From an uncultured Colwellia sp. (GTDB taxonomy: Bacteria > Pseudomonadota > Gammaproteobacteria > Enterobacterales > Alteromonadaceae): 64,000 bases of DNA. The notes beneath the pieces are model-generated. The model saw only the letters and a list, made by a program, of their open reading frames with translations, ran no database searches and was not told the DNA's origin. Positions 55,066-63,880 of this stretch are shown piece after piece; within the stretch, counting starts at the first letter, position 1, and each line of letters opens with the position of its first letter. The position numbers were made by a program, and so were the translations under genes. The stretch covers positions 1 through 64,000 of the forward strand of contig CAJXWZ010000010.1 of NCBI GenBank assembly GCA_913062815.1, read 5' to 3'.

Positions 55066-55515
55066 ATGACTTCACACACCACCCACAAGCCATACCTTTT
55101 CGATGCTGTTGATAAAGAGTTAGTGGCAATATTACGCTCAGATGCCAGAGCTTCTATCTCAAAATTAGCTAAAATGCTGCAAGTTTCACGAGGTACAGTA
55201 CAAAACAGACTTGATCGGTTAACGAGCACAGGCGCAATTCTTGGTTTTACCATTAGAGCGCATGACGAACTCGAAACTGATATTGTTAAGGCGGTGATGT
55301 TGATTGAAGTAGTCGGTAAGTCAACCACGCAAGTTATTAATAAATTACGCGGTATTCCTCAATTAGAGAAAATGCACACCACCAATGGTGCCTGGGATTT
55401 AGTAGCAGAAATAAGAACTTCAAACTTACAAGAGTTCGACAGTGTACTAAGAGATGTTCGTACTATAGACGGAGTGCTAAATAGTGAAACAAGTATTTTA
55501 TTAAGCTCTGTATAA
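55066..55515 (+). CDS. Lrp/AsnC-family regulator
   Basis: The protein has 149 residues from the ATG at 55066; an in-frame ATG at 55045 is equally open. The N-terminal HTH (AVDKELVAILRSDARASISKLAKMLQVSRGTVQNRLDRL) and the C-terminal RAM ligand domain (LRGIPQLEKMHTTNGAWDLVAEIR) are clear. Divergent from the citrulline/ornithine operon, it probably regulates it in response to an amino acid. Confidence 0.87.
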   Translation: MTSHTTHKPYLFDAVDKELVAILRSDARASISKLAKMLQVSRGTVQNRLDRLTSTGAILGFTIRAHDELETDIVKAVMLIEVVGKSTTQVINKLRGIPQLEKMHTTNGAWDLVAEIRTSNLQEFDSVLRDVRTIDGVLNSETSILLSSV

Positions 55516-55572
55516 AACGCTTATTTGATTTAATGATAATTTATGGTGTAAATAATGGTTTAATTCTCAGTG

Positions 55573-56199
55573 TCATTTTTGGGCTACAACAAAGGTGTGC
55601 TTTTCTGGATATTGATCTAGCTCTAAGTGCAGCAATGTTAATCCGTTCGCCATTAACTGCTTAATATTCTCATTAATACCGATAGAGCTATAATAAAAAG
55701 TATCATTTAACCATTCACTGGTGTTTTCTCCTTCAGCATTACCAAAGGTATATGCCAATATTCCTTTAGCTGTTAGCATGCTAGAAAGTTTATCTATAAC
55801 AAGTTTGTGCATATTTAAAGGTAAATGAAATATGCTGTCCCAAGCGAAAATAAAATCAAATTGTTCATCAGTCTGCCAAGTGCAAATATCAGAAAGAATG
55901 AACCGATTATCTGGGTGATTTACTTTCGCCAAATTGATCATCGACCTTGAAACATCTATTCCGGTGACATGCATGCCTTGACTATTAAGGAGATTAATAA
56001 ACCTGCCGCCAGCACCGCATCCTACATCTAGCGTTTTTGAGTTAGGCTGACAAAAGACCAATGCTTTATTGAAAGATGCAACACCGTAAGCAGAATCAAA
56101 ATGGCGGTCATGCCACCAAGTAGCAATTTTATTGTACTTTGCGCCTATTTCGACAGGATCCACATCAATTCCTTTGGGTGTTATATCAATTTGATTCAA
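55573..56199 (-). CDS. Class I SAM-dependent methyltransferase
   Basis: The 208-residue protein has SAM motif I at LDVGCGAGGRFINLL (residues about 58-72), followed by IDVSRSMI and a FDFIFAWDSIFHLP motif. The only start in frame near the family N-terminus is a TTG at 56199 with a poor ribosome site. The acceptor is unknown. It ends near the Lrp gene and follows the OsmC-YcaO gene by 65 bp on the same strand, so cotranscription is possible. Confidence 0.8.
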   Translation of the reverse strand: MNQIDITPKGIDVDPVEIGAKYNKIATWWHDRHFDSAYGVASFNKALVFCQPNSKTLDVGCGAGGRFINLLNSQGMHVTGIDVSRSMINLAKVNHPDNRFILSDICTWQTDEQFDFIFAWDSIFHLPLNMHKLVIDKLSSMLTAKGILAYTFGNAEGENTSEWLNDTFYYSSIGINENIKQLMANGLTLLHLELDQYPEKHTFVVAQK

Positions 56200-56264
56200 T
56201 TAGTTCTAAAGCAAAACGACTCTGGCGTTGCAATAAATTTGCAGTTAACACATAATCGCTGAGC

Positions 56265-58439
56265 TTATTTCGCTCGAGCTTGGTGCAATTTCTTGTAGCT
56301 TTCTATTAACCTTAAGTGAGGCTCAATTCCTTCAAGGTTCATACTGGTTTTTGTTAAGCCATAGAATTTTACTTCACCGTTAACTGAGCCAACAACATTA
56401 GCCATCACATCTTCACCAAACATTCTGGTCAAGTTGGTGCTGAAGTGCTCAAACTCCATTTCTTCGTCTAATGCTATTTCAAGTGTGGCGTGCAGTGCCT
56501 GATAAAACAAACCTCGCGCGACAGTATTGTCGTTAAACTGTAAGAACTCTGCTACTAATTCAATAGCTTCCTCAAGTGCGCCTAGAGCCAAATAAATCAA
56601 GGCTTTAAGCTCTAATATGGTGAGTTGTCCCCACACGGTATTTTCATCAAACTCAATGCCAACAAGGGATTTAATATCAATATAATTATCAAGCTGACTT
56701 GCTTCTAAACGTTCAACTAAACTTGCCAATGCATCGTCATTTAGGCTATGCAGGTTCAAGATATCTTCACGATAATTTAAGGCTTTGTTGGTATTATCCC
56801 AAATCAAATCCTCTACCGGATATACTTCAGAATAATCGGGTACTAAAATTCGACAAGCGGTAGCATCAAGTTGGTCAAACTCAGCCATGTAAACTTCTTT
56901 ACCTAGCGAAGTTAATATTGCCATCAGGTTATTGTCTTCTTCAGTAGTTGTGCCTGAAAAGTCCCATTCACTGAAAGCATAATCATACTTGCTACTAAAG
57001 AAGCGCCATGAAATAACACCGGTAGAGTCAATAAAGTGCTCTACAAAATTTTCAGGCTCTGACACGGCTAAACTGTTAAAAGTAGGTTTAGGAACATCGT
57101 TTAGTCCTTCGAAGCTACGACCTTGCAACAACTCAGTTAGACTACGCTCTAATGCTACTTCAAAACTTGGATGAGCACCAAACGAGGCAAAAACGCCACC
57201 TGTTCTTGGGTTCATCAAGGTTACACACATAACCGGAAATTGGCCGCCTAATGATGCATCTTTTACAACAACAGGGAAGCCTTGAGCTTCAAGCCCTTCT
57301 ATACCTGCCACAATATCAGGATATTTTGCTAAAACGTCTTTTGGTACATCAGGTAGTACAATTTCTTGTTCTATTATTTGCCTTTTAACTGCACGTTCAA
57401 AAATTTCAGACAAGCATTGTACTTTGGCTTCATGAAGGTTGTTACCGGCACTCATACCATTACTTAAGAATAGGTTCTCAACTAGGTTAGAAGGAAAATA
57501 TACCGTTTCACCGTCTGATTGACGTTTATAAGGAATAGTAACAATACCGCGATCAATACGGCCCGAGTTTGTATCAATTAAGTGTGAACCACACAGTTCA
57601 TCTTCAGGGTTATAAATAGCTAAACAATAGTCATCTAAAATCCCTGTCGGTAAAGAGTCGTCTTCTGTCAATTCAAACCATTTTTCATTTGGGTAATGAA
57701 CAAAGTCACTATTAGCGATATCCACACCAAAAAACTGATCATTGTAAAAGAAGTTACAATTCAAACGTTCAATGAACTCACCTAATGCGGAACATAGTGC
57801 GCTTTCTTTGGTTGCCCCTTTGCCGTTAGTAAAGCACATAGGCGATGCAGCATCACGAATATGTAATGACCAAACATTTGGCACAATATTACGCCATGAA
57901 GCAATTTCTATCTTCATACCTAAGTCAGCCAAAATGGCCGTCATATTCTTGATCGTTTGCTCAAGAGGTAAGTCTTTGCCTAAGATAAAAGTGCTGGTAT
58001 CACTTTCTGATTGCCCCATCAACATTGCTTGGGCATCTTCTTCCAGGTTTTCCACCATTTCAATATTGAAATCGGGCCCTGTTTGTACCACCTTTTTCAC
58101 AGTACAACGATCAATAGAGCGTAAAATACCGGTGCGATCTTTTTCAGATATGCTTTCTGGCAACTCGACTTGAATTTGAAAGATTTGATTGTAACGATCT
58201 TCAGGATCAACAATGTTATTTTGAGATACTCTAATATTTTCAGTCGGAATATCACGAGACTTACAATAAACCTTAACAAAGTAAGCCGCACATAATGCCG
58301 ACGATGCTAGAAAATAGTCAAAAGGGCTTGGTGCAGAGCCATCACCTTTATAACGAATAGGTTGATCAGCAAGTACAGTAAAATCATCAAACTTAGCTTC
58401 TAATCTAAGATTTTCGAGAAAATTAACTTTAATTTCCAT
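56265..58439 (-). CDS. ycaO: OsmC-YcaO fusion protein
   Basis: The 724-residue cytoplasmic protein has an N-terminal OsmC-like domain (1-140, with GDGSAPSPFDYFLASSALCAAYF) followed by a YcaO domain (about 150-560, with CFTNGKGATKESALCSALGEF, GNNLHEAKVQCLSEIFERAVK and VALERSLTELLQGR). A C-terminal alpha-helical region (about 590-724) resembles TPR. E. coli YcaO, which supports ribosomal protein S12 beta-methylthiolation, matches the YcaO and C-terminal parts closely but lacks the OsmC domain. YcaO proteins use ATP to activate amide backbones. Confidence 0.88.
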   Translation of the reverse strand: MEIKVNFLENLRLEAKFDDFTVLADQPIRYKGDGSAPSPFDYFLASSALCAAYFVKVYCKSRDIPTENIRVSQNNIVDPEDRYNQIFQIQVELPESISEKDRTGILRSIDRCTVKKVVQTGPDFNIEMVENLEEDAQAMLMGQSESDTSTFILGKDLPLEQTIKNMTAILADLGMKIEIASWRNIVPNVWSLHIRDAASPMCFTNGKGATKESALCSALGEFIERLNCNFFYNDQFFGVDIANSDFVHYPNEKWFELTEDDSLPTGILDDYCLAIYNPEDELCGSHLIDTNSGRIDRGIVTIPYKRQSDGETVYFPSNLVENLFLSNGMSAGNNLHEAKVQCLSEIFERAVKRQIIEQEIVLPDVPKDVLAKYPDIVAGIEGLEAQGFPVVVKDASLGGQFPVMCVTLMNPRTGGVFASFGAHPSFEVALERSLTELLQGRSFEGLNDVPKPTFNSLAVSEPENFVEHFIDSTGVISWRFFSSKYDYAFSEWDFSGTTTEEDNNLMAILTSLGKEVYMAEFDQLDATACRILVPDYSEVYPVEDLIWDNTNKALNYREDILNLHSLNDDALASLVERLEASQLDNYIDIKSLVGIEFDENTVWGQLTILELKALIYLALGALEEAIELVAEFLQFNDNTVARGLFYQALHATLEIALDEEMEFEHFSTNLTRMFGEDVMANVVGSVNGEVKFYGLTKTSMNLEGIEPHLRLIESYKKLHQARAK

Positions 58440-58626
58440 TGAATTGTTTCCAGTATTTTCGTAGCAAATATGGTTGGCTTTATTTGTTTTTTCACAATCT
58501 AGCGCTTTAAAACGAATAATTTGCTAATGGGTTTTATATAGGGAGAATTATCGGCTTTTTTACGTCAATAGTCTTGGATTAAATGACATTAAAGTGAATT
58601 TAATGTCCTTATATAAACACGCCTAA

Positions 58627-58656
58627 GAAAAAAGCGAGCCGAGGCTCGCTTTTTTC
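58627..58656 (-). terminator. Strong intrinsic terminator after the thioesterase
   Basis: A perfect 14-bp stem (GAAAAAAGCGAGCC with its complement) and a 2-base loop give U-tracts on both strands. It lies 52 bp beyond the thioesterase stop and separates that gene from OsmC-YcaO. Confidence 0.85.
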
Positions 58657-58707
58657 TAATTTAATTTAATTAAGGCTCAAGGTGAATTGAGTGCCTATAG
58701 CTATTTG

Positions 58708-59145
58708 CTATGTTCCAGCAGGAATAATTTTGCAAGTACAGGTGGCATGTGCATATAACTTACCGTTAGCATCGACTAGCTTACCTTCAGAAACACCTAA
58801 TGATTTAGAACGATTCAAGATTTTTCCTTCGCCAAACAGCAGAACATCTTGAGGTACTGGCCTCATCATTTTAACGTTTAAATCAATGGTACCGTATGTT
58901 TCACCTGCCTCAAGTACACTATGTACAGCACAGGCTGTTGCAGAGTCTAGAACCGTTGCAGCAAAGCCGCCATGGACACCGCCCATAGGGTTAAGGTGCT
59001 TATCAGTTGCAATAGCTTCAAAACGAGCATATCCATGCTCAACTGAAACCAAAGACATATTCATGGTGACCCCCATACTAACTTGCATGTTGTTTTTAAT
59101 AGAGCCTTGCAACATTTCAGCACCAGTAAGCGTCTTCATATCCAT
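58708..59145 (-). CDS. PaaI-type hotdog thioesterase
   Basis: The 145-residue hotdog-fold protein has the central helix motif NPMGGVHGGFAATVLDSATACAV, typical of PaaI-like acyl-CoA thioesterases. AAGAGGAAAA precedes the ATG. It hydrolyses acyl- or aryl-CoA esters; the substrate is not evident. It is divergent from the HxlR regulator with a strong inverted repeat between them, so regulation by HxlR is likely. Confidence 0.85.
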   Translation of the reverse strand: MDMKTLTGAEMLQGSIKNNMQVSMGVTMNMSLVSVEHGYARFEAIATDKHLNPMGGVHGGFAATVLDSATACAVHSVLEAGETYGTIDLNVKMMRPVPQDVLLFGEGKILNRSKSLGVSEGKLVDANGKLYAHATCTCKIIPAGT

Positions 59146-59167
59146 AACTTTTCCTCTTTTAATTTCA

Positions 59168-59210
59168 GTTCCTTTTTAGAACTTAATTATTTTAGGTTCC
59201 AAAAAGGAAC
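59168..59210. promoter_or_regulatory. Candidate HxlR operator, double palindrome
   Basis: GTTCCTTTTTAGAAC (59168-59182) and GTTCCAAAAAGGAAC (59196-59210) form a near-perfect inverted repeat of two 15-bp arms, each itself nearly palindromic. It lies between the divergent thioesterase and HxlR genes, where it could block both promoters. Confidence 0.6.
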
Positions 59211-59277
59211 TTGTCAATCTATACTTAAATTCAAACAGCTAGATAGCTCTTAGATAAATTAATAATGGATAGCCGAC

Positions 59278-59817
59278 ATGAAGCGTACAAGCCATAACGA
59301 CAAGCCCTGTGGGATTGCACAAACCCTAGGTATTATTGGGGATAGCTGGACAATGCTGATTTTACGAAACTGTTTTATGAGAACCCGCCGCTTTGATGAT
59401 TTTCAGCACCAATTAGGACTTACTCGACATGTGTTAACCGATCGCCTAAAAAAGCTGGTTGATTATGGCATTCTTAAAAAAGTGCCTTATGGTGAATCAG
59501 GCAAACGATATGAATATTTGCTAACACACAAAGGTAAATCGTTAGCGCCGGTGTTTATGGCCATGAGTAACTGGGGTAATGAATGGTTATTTGAAGACAG
59601 TAATGCCCCTACGTTATATAAACATCAAGCCTGTGGACAAGTGATGCAACCAGTAATGAGCTGTTCATGTTGTGGCGGTGTTGTCGATAGTAGTAATGTA
59701 AAAATGACCATGGGCCATGCGGTACAAGAAACCATGAAACAAGAGCCAGAAGAGCGCTGGGATGCAGTGTTAGGGTTTTCCCCTGCTCAAAATTTTGAAA
59801 AAAACAATAACAGCTAA
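59278..59817 (+). CDS. HxlR-family regulator with C-terminal extension
   Basis: The 179-residue protein has the HxlR winged helix at residues 1-100 (IIGDSWTMLILRNCFMRTRRFDDFQ, then HVLTDRLKKLVDYGIL). A 75-residue C-terminal extension contains a SCSCCGG cysteine cluster. Family members average about 110 residues, so the extension, perhaps a metal-binding or redox segment, is unusual. It is divergent from the thioesterase gene and probably represses it and itself. Confidence 0.83.
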   Translation: MKRTSHNDKPCGIAQTLGIIGDSWTMLILRNCFMRTRRFDDFQHQLGLTRHVLTDRLKKLVDYGILKKVPYGESGKRYEYLLTHKGKSLAPVFMAMSNWGNEWLFEDSNAPTLYKHQACGQVMQPVMSCSCCGGVVDSSNVKMTMGHAVQETMKQEPEERWDAVLGFSPAQNFEKNNNS

Positions 59818-59856
59818 TTAACGCCATAGTGCTAACTCAAATTAACCAGCTAAGTG

Positions 59857-60456
59857 TTAGTTTATTTTCATTTTATGATCGGCTATAGCAACCTTTGCTT
59901 TTAAATAAGACTGATTGTCGTCTTTCAGGAAAATAGAGGTAGGTACCACTTCTTTCACTTCTATACCATAGCTTGTTAATGCATCAACTTTTTTAGGATT
60001 ATTAGTCAGCAGTTTCAACTGAGAAATATTCAAAGCTTTAAGCATTTGCCCTGCTTCTTCAAAATCTCTAAGATCATCATCAAAACCCAGCATATTGTTA
60101 GCTTGATAAGTATCTATACCATTTGATTGATGCTTGTATGCTTCAATTTTATTATATAAGCCAATGCCGCGCCCTTCTTGACGCAAATAAAGAATAACAC
60201 CACCTTCTTTTTCCATCATGCTTATTGCTTCATCAAGTTGCTCACCACAATCACAGCGTGAAGAATGAAATACATCACCCGTTAAACACTCTGAATGAAG
60301 GCGAACAATTGGCGTTGACTGCTTTTCATCAGCTTGACCAAATATAATGGCAATATGCTCTTTATCTGATGCTAAATTTTCAAACGATGCAATTTCAGCG
60401 GGCACGCTACTATTAGCACCTATTTTTAGCGATATCTTTGTTTTTACTTCAGCCAT
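59857..60456 (-). CDS. ribA: GTP cyclohydrolase II
   Basis: The protein has 199 residues. Zinc cysteines appear in [22 protein letters not shown], and the nucleotide-binding [12 protein letters not shown] and a C-terminal NNPKKVDAL are diagnostic of RibA. It opens GTP to 2,5-diamino-6-ribosylamino-4(3H)-pyrimidinone 5'-phosphate, the first step of riboflavin synthesis. It is a stand-alone gene without the RibB domain. It converges with the HxlR gene with 40 bp between stops. Confidence 0.93.
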   Translation of the reverse strand: MAEVKTKISLKIGANSSVPAEIASFENLASDKEHIAIIFGQADEKQSTPIVRLHSECLTGDVFHSSRCDCGEQLDEAISMMEKEGGVILYLRQEGRGIGLYNKIEAYKHQSNGIDTYQANNMLGFDDDLRDFEEAGQMLKALNISQLKLLTNNPKKVDALTSYGIEVKEVVPTSIFLKDDNQSYLKAKVAIADHKMKIN

Positions 60457-60707
60457 ATGTACAACTTATTTTTTAACAATTACTTGTGATGTATTTAATA
60501 AAACTAGCGAGCAACAATAAGCGCGCTAATGACTAAATGGGTACGAATAGAGAGTTTTCAAGTAAAAAATAATACAAACCGCCAAGGGATTTATATAACA
60601 ACTTACACAGCCTTCGGTTTACTTTTGGTTACACCAAAATATAGCTAATCTTACTAGCTTAGTTTAAGCTGCGAATGCTTTAAGCGTTGCGTATTTAAGA
60701 AAGCTTT
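60457..60707. other. Intergenic region without a gene
   Basis: About 250 bp separates divergent genes. It contains a small dyad TTTTGGTTACACCAAAA near 60623-60639, whose purpose is unclear. No RFN-type riboswitch was recognised upstream of ribA. Confidence 0.35.
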
Positions 60708-60998
60708 ATGCCCAATTATGAAGAGTTTACCATTGAAGAACTAAAGGATGTCTTTATTCAAATAGATGACTTACATTACTCTCAAAGAGCTTTTACTATA
60801 TTTGAGCACTTTGCACTGAGATTAAAAGTCGATTTAATAGAGTTGCAGCTAGAGGATATTATTAAAAACCCAACAGAGTCATATGGAATTGAGACCAAAT
60901 GGGAAGCTGAGTATGGGCTTAATGTTAGTTATACTCGAGATGCTATCACAGTAAGAGACAAACTCGCTCGTTTGAAAAAGCTTGTGCAAACTTCATAG
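60708..60998 (+). CDS. Small acidic conserved hypothetical protein
   Basis: The 96-residue protein is predicted to be mostly alpha-helical and cytoplasmic. I do not recognise a family. It has no signal or membrane segment. It begins with EEFTIEELKDVFIQIDD, a helical start. It is the first of a plus-strand run of small genes spaced 10-100 bp. Cotranscription with the DUF1304 gene 24 bp downstream is plausible. No function is inferred. Confidence 0.6.
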   Translation: MPNYEEFTIEELKDVFIQIDDLHYSQRAFTIFEHFALRLKVDLIELQLEDIIKNPTESYGIETKWEAEYGLNVSYTRDAITVRDKLARLKKLVQTS

Positions 60999-61022
60999 AC
61001 ATTATAAGAAGAGAGTAAACCC

Positions 61023-61406
61023 ATGAAATTATTAACAAACATTTTTGTTTTATTGGTAGCAGTAAGTCATATAGGCATACTAATATTGGAAATGTTCTTT
61101 TGGAACCATCCTATAGGTCAAAGAATATTTTCAATGACACCAGAAGTAGCGGAAACTTCAGCGGTTTTGGCTATGAACCAAGGTCTTTATAATGGTTTTC
61201 TCGCAGCTGGATTACTTTGGGGACTTCTAAAAGATCACATCGACTTTAAAATATTCTTTTTGTGTTGTGTAGTGGTCGCAGGGATATTTGGTGGCATTAC
61301 AGCGAAGACAAGTATACTGTTCACACAAGGGTTACCGGCCTTAATCGCACTAGCCTTAGTATTAGCAAGTTCGCGACATTCTCCAAACAAAGCAACAAGA
61401 ACCTAA
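61023..61406 (+). CDS. DUF1304 membrane protein
   Basis: The 127-residue protein has four hydrophobic segments, at about 5-25, 50-67, 77-95 and 100-116. The AMNQGLYNGFLAAGLLWG stretch is characteristic of DUF1304. An AAGAGAG site precedes the ATG. The family is of unknown function and sits in the inner membrane. Confidence 0.82.
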   Translation: MKLLTNIFVLLVAVSHIGILILEMFFWNHPIGQRIFSMTPEVAETSAVLAMNQGLYNGFLAAGLLWGLLKDHIDFKIFFLCCVVVAGIFGGITAKTSILFTQGLPALIALALVLASSRHSPNKATRT

Positions 61407-61455
61407 CAATTAACCATAAAATGGGTGTAAAACACTCATCAACAATAGGCCAATC

Positions 61456-61917
61456 ATGAAGTACTTTATAAAACTTGGATTATCTTTTACCTGTTTATTT
61501 CTTTCAAATATTGCTGTTGCATCAACTTGCGAGTCAGACTGTCAGTTAAATCAAATTAAGGGTTACTTTATCGCTTTAGATAAGATTAGCCGGAAAGGCT
61601 CAAGCAACGAGGATATAGATAATTTATTAGCTTTGATGCACGATGAGGTTAAATATGTGCACGTAGAATACCAAGCCAATTTTAATAAAACCTCATGGCG
61701 CGAAGCATTCATTCGTAATCTTAAACGCGGCTTTTATCAAAATGATGATAAAAATGAAATGCGCGTAAGCAACACTATCTTTGGTAAAAACTATACTGCC
61801 ATAGAGTATTCTCACGGTTTAATTCAACAAGATGGCAGTTGGCAACCATCAGAGCCTTTACTGGTATTATTTGGCTTTAAAGATGGCAAAATATCATTAG
61901 TTAAAGAGTTGTGGTAA
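61456..61917 (+). CDS. Exported SnoaL/NTF2-like hypothetical protein
   Basis: The 153-residue protein has a signal peptide (LSFTCLFLSNIAVA) and a short N-terminal segment with two cysteines (STCESDCQ). A SnoaL-like cone follows, with LLALMHDEVKYVHVEY and LFGFKDGKISLVKELW. This fold serves many binding and catalytic roles. It is 8 bp before the YjdM gene and probably cotranscribed. Confidence 0.65.
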   Translation: MKYFIKLGLSFTCLFLSNIAVASTCESDCQLNQIKGYFIALDKISRKGSSNEDIDNLLALMHDEVKYVHVEYQANFNKTSWREAFIRNLKRGFYQNDDKNEMRVSNTIFGKNYTAIEYSHGLIQQDGSWQPSEPLLVLFGFKDGKISLVKELW

Positions 61918-61924
61918 AAATATT

Positions 61925-62263
61925 ATGTCCTTACCTTCCTGTCCACTATGTCAGTCCCAATTTGTTTATCAAGATCAAAGTCTATTAATATGCCCTGAAT
62001 GTGCGCATGAGTGGAACCCTGCAGAGGCGCTTGCAGAAGAAGCGCTTTTAGCCATTAAAGATGCGAATGGCACAACGTTAACTGAGGGAGATAAAATCAC
62101 TATGGTTAAAGACCTTAAAGTAAAAGCTAGCTCTCAAGTTATTAAAGTGGGTACCAAAGCCGTGATCAGAAGAATAGTTGCAGGTAAAGATCATCAACTT
62201 GATTGCAAGGTGGATGGTGTGGGTGAAATGATGGTTACAGCGAAGTTTGTGAAAAAAGCCTGA
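61925..62263 (+). CDS. yjdM: YjdM/PhnA zinc-ribbon protein
   Basis: The protein has 112 residues. The N-terminal four-Cys ribbon (SCPLCQSQF, then CPECAHEW) and the C-terminal SH3-like barrel (LTEGDKITMVKDLKVK) match the YjdM (PhnA) family exactly in size. The family was named from phosphonate loci, but its function is unproven. It follows the SnoaL-like gene by 8 bp. Confidence 0.88.
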   Translation: MSLPSCPLCQSQFVYQDQSLLICPECAHEWNPAEALAEEALLAIKDANGTTLTEGDKITMVKDLKVKASSQVIKVGTKAVIRRIVAGKDHQLDCKVDGVGEMMVTAKFVKKA

Positions 62264-62353
62264 TTCTCACATTTGCCCAATAATATGTGACTTTATATTT
62301 TTACAACCACCTAGCCGCCAAATATTGTTAGTTAATAATAGAGATAGCTTTTA

Positions 62354-62719
62354 ATGAATAAAATTAATATCGCTGAAAAATTCGCGCTTTTTACTGAAGA
62401 ATGGACGCCAAAAATAATTGCAGAATCCAATGGCCAGTTAGTTAAAATTGCAAAAGGGAGTGGTGAGCTGGTTTGGCATAAACATGACAATGAAGACGAG
62501 CTTTTTATCGTTTTTAAGGGCCAGTTAATTTTACAACTTAGAGATAAAAATATCGTGCTCAATGTAGGTGAAATGTATGTGGTTCCTAAAGGCGTAGAAC
62601 ATTGCCCTAAAGCTCAAGCAGACACTCACTTCATGATGATTGAACCATCATCGACAGCACATACTGGTGAAACCAAAAGTGAACTTACTGTTTCAACTGT
62701 TCAACAAGCGCGAATATAG
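62354..62719 (+). CDS. Cupin-domain protein
   Basis: The 121-residue single cupin has motif 1 at WHKHDNEDELFIVFKGQL (His-His-Glu metal ligands) and motif 2 at GEMYVVPKGVEHCPKA. The fold binds a metal and small ligands; the substrate is unknown. It is separated from YjdM by 90 bp and from the next gene by 119 bp, so it may have its own promoter. Confidence 0.82.
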   Translation: MNKINIAEKFALFTEEWTPKIIAESNGQLVKIAKGSGELVWHKHDNEDELFIVFKGQLILQLRDKNIVLNVGEMYVVPKGVEHCPKAQADTHFMMIEPSSTAHTGETKSELTVSTVQQARI

Positions 62720-62838
62720 CATTTAACAAACTGTTAAATATAAATAAAACAAGCTTGAACTTCATAACTTTGTCGCATAGTCTAGCCATCAATACTATTG
62801 CCTGTTTGCAGGCTCGATATAGTGAGGAGATTTAGCTT

Positions 62839-63123
62839 TTGTCTAAAATCGTTTTGCAAGGTTATATCATTGTTCCCGATGCCGATTTAGTTAAGGTAAA
62901 AGTGGAACTTGAAGTTCACAAAAAACTTACACGGCAAGAACCAGGCTGCTTAAGTTTTGAGGTGACTCAAGATAACACTGACAAACAACGTTTTACTGTT
63001 TATGAAGAATTTATTAATCAAAAAGCTTTTGATTACCATCAAGCAAGAGTTAAAAACTCCACTTGGGGTAAAGTGACTAAAAATGTGCAAAGGCACTATC
63101 AAATAAGCGGTGCTACTAGCTAA
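62839..63123 (+). CDS. Antibiotic-biosynthesis-monooxygenase-fold (ABM) protein
   Basis: The 94-residue protein starts at a TTG at 62839 with GAGGAGA upstream. It shows the dimeric ferredoxin-like ABM fold, with a central GCLSFEVTQDNTDKQRFTVYEEF pattern of YgiN-like quinol monooxygenases. The substrate is unknown. It lies before the DUF1330 gene (45 bp), so cotranscription is likely. Confidence 0.8.
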   Translation: MSKIVLQGYIIVPDADLVKVKVELEVHKKLTRQEPGCLSFEVTQDNTDKQRFTVYEEFINQKAFDYHQARVKNSTWGKVTKNVQRHYQISGATS

Positions 63124-63168
63124 TAGCCGATTAACTTAGGCAGTTAAAATAAAAATGGAGTTTATCTT

Positions 63169-63459
63169 ATGAGTGCATTTCTTGTTGTTGATACTAATAT
63201 TCACAATAGCGAAAAATACGAAGAATATAAAAAGTTAGCAAAACCTATCGCTGAACAGTACGGTGGCATCTATCGAGTTCGCGGCGGAAAAATAGATGTT
63301 AGAGAATCCGAACTTTGGCAACCCACCAGAATTGTAATTATTGAGTTTCCTGATGTAAAAAGTGCTCAAGCATTTGTTGACTCTAAGGAATATGCTCAAG
63401 TTAAGCATATACGCCATGACAATGCTGAGTGCACTTTATTTATAGTCGATGGTGGATAA
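63169..63459 (+). CDS. DUF1330 family protein (second)
   Basis: The 96-residue protein has the DUF1330 pattern, with AEQYGGIYRVRGGKIDV and IVIEFPDVKSAQAFVDSKEY. It is distinct from the DUF1330 gene at 2944-3249 in operon context. The fold resembles the ABM fold of the neighbouring gene, and the two are in tandem. Confidence 0.82.
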   Translation: MSAFLVVDTNIHNSEKYEEYKKLAKPIAEQYGGIYRVRGGKIDVRESELWQPTRIVIIEFPDVKSAQAFVDSKEYAQVKHIRHDNAECTLFIVDGG

Positions 63460-63541
63460 ATGTCCGTTTAGTGACCTCACCCCTAATATTTAAGAAAAAT
63501 CAATTTTCAATTTAACTTCGAAGGTTAACTTAGGTAGCACA

Positions 63542-63880
63542 ATGAAAAAATCAGCAAAAGCAGCATTATTGTCTGCATTTTTATACCCAGGTGCTGGGCA
63601 CTTTTTTCTAAAAAAATATGCGTTTAGTGTAGCTTTTGCTTGCGCATTCTCTGTGCCTTTGTACTATATCATCAGTGAAACGACTACTAAAGCGATGCAC
63701 ATTGTAGAGCAAATTAAAAATGGAGAAATGGCGTTAGATATTACAAAAATATCAGAATCATTGACCAGTGCAGCAGTAGGCTTGGATACTCAAGAAGTAA
63801 ACATTAAGATGTATGCAGTAATCATTATATGGCTAATAGGAATCATTGATTCATATCGGCTTGGACATGAAAAATTATAG
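63542..63880 (+). CDS. Small membrane protein, unknown function
   Basis: The 112-residue protein has a first hydrophobic segment around residues 8-45 (FLYPGAGHFFLKKY then FACAFSVPLYYII), a Lys/Glu-rich loop and a second membrane segment near 90-103. The YPGAGHFF motif recurs in small TM2/DUF5683-like membrane proteins. Function is not known. It is the last gene in the window; the final 120 bp hold none. Confidence 0.6.
   Translation: MKKSAKAALLSAFLYPGAGHFFLKKYAFSVAFACAFSVPLYYIISETTTKAMHIVEQIKNGEMALDITKISESLTSAAVGLDTQEVNIKMYAVIIIWLIGIIDSYRLGHEKL

Noticed and set aside
56265-58439. YcaO as part of a thiazole/oxazole RiPP cluster
   Set aside because: It matches the E. coli housekeeping YcaO type, lacks a dehydrogenase or precursor gene nearby, and the 26-codon ORF at 6236 is 50 kb away.
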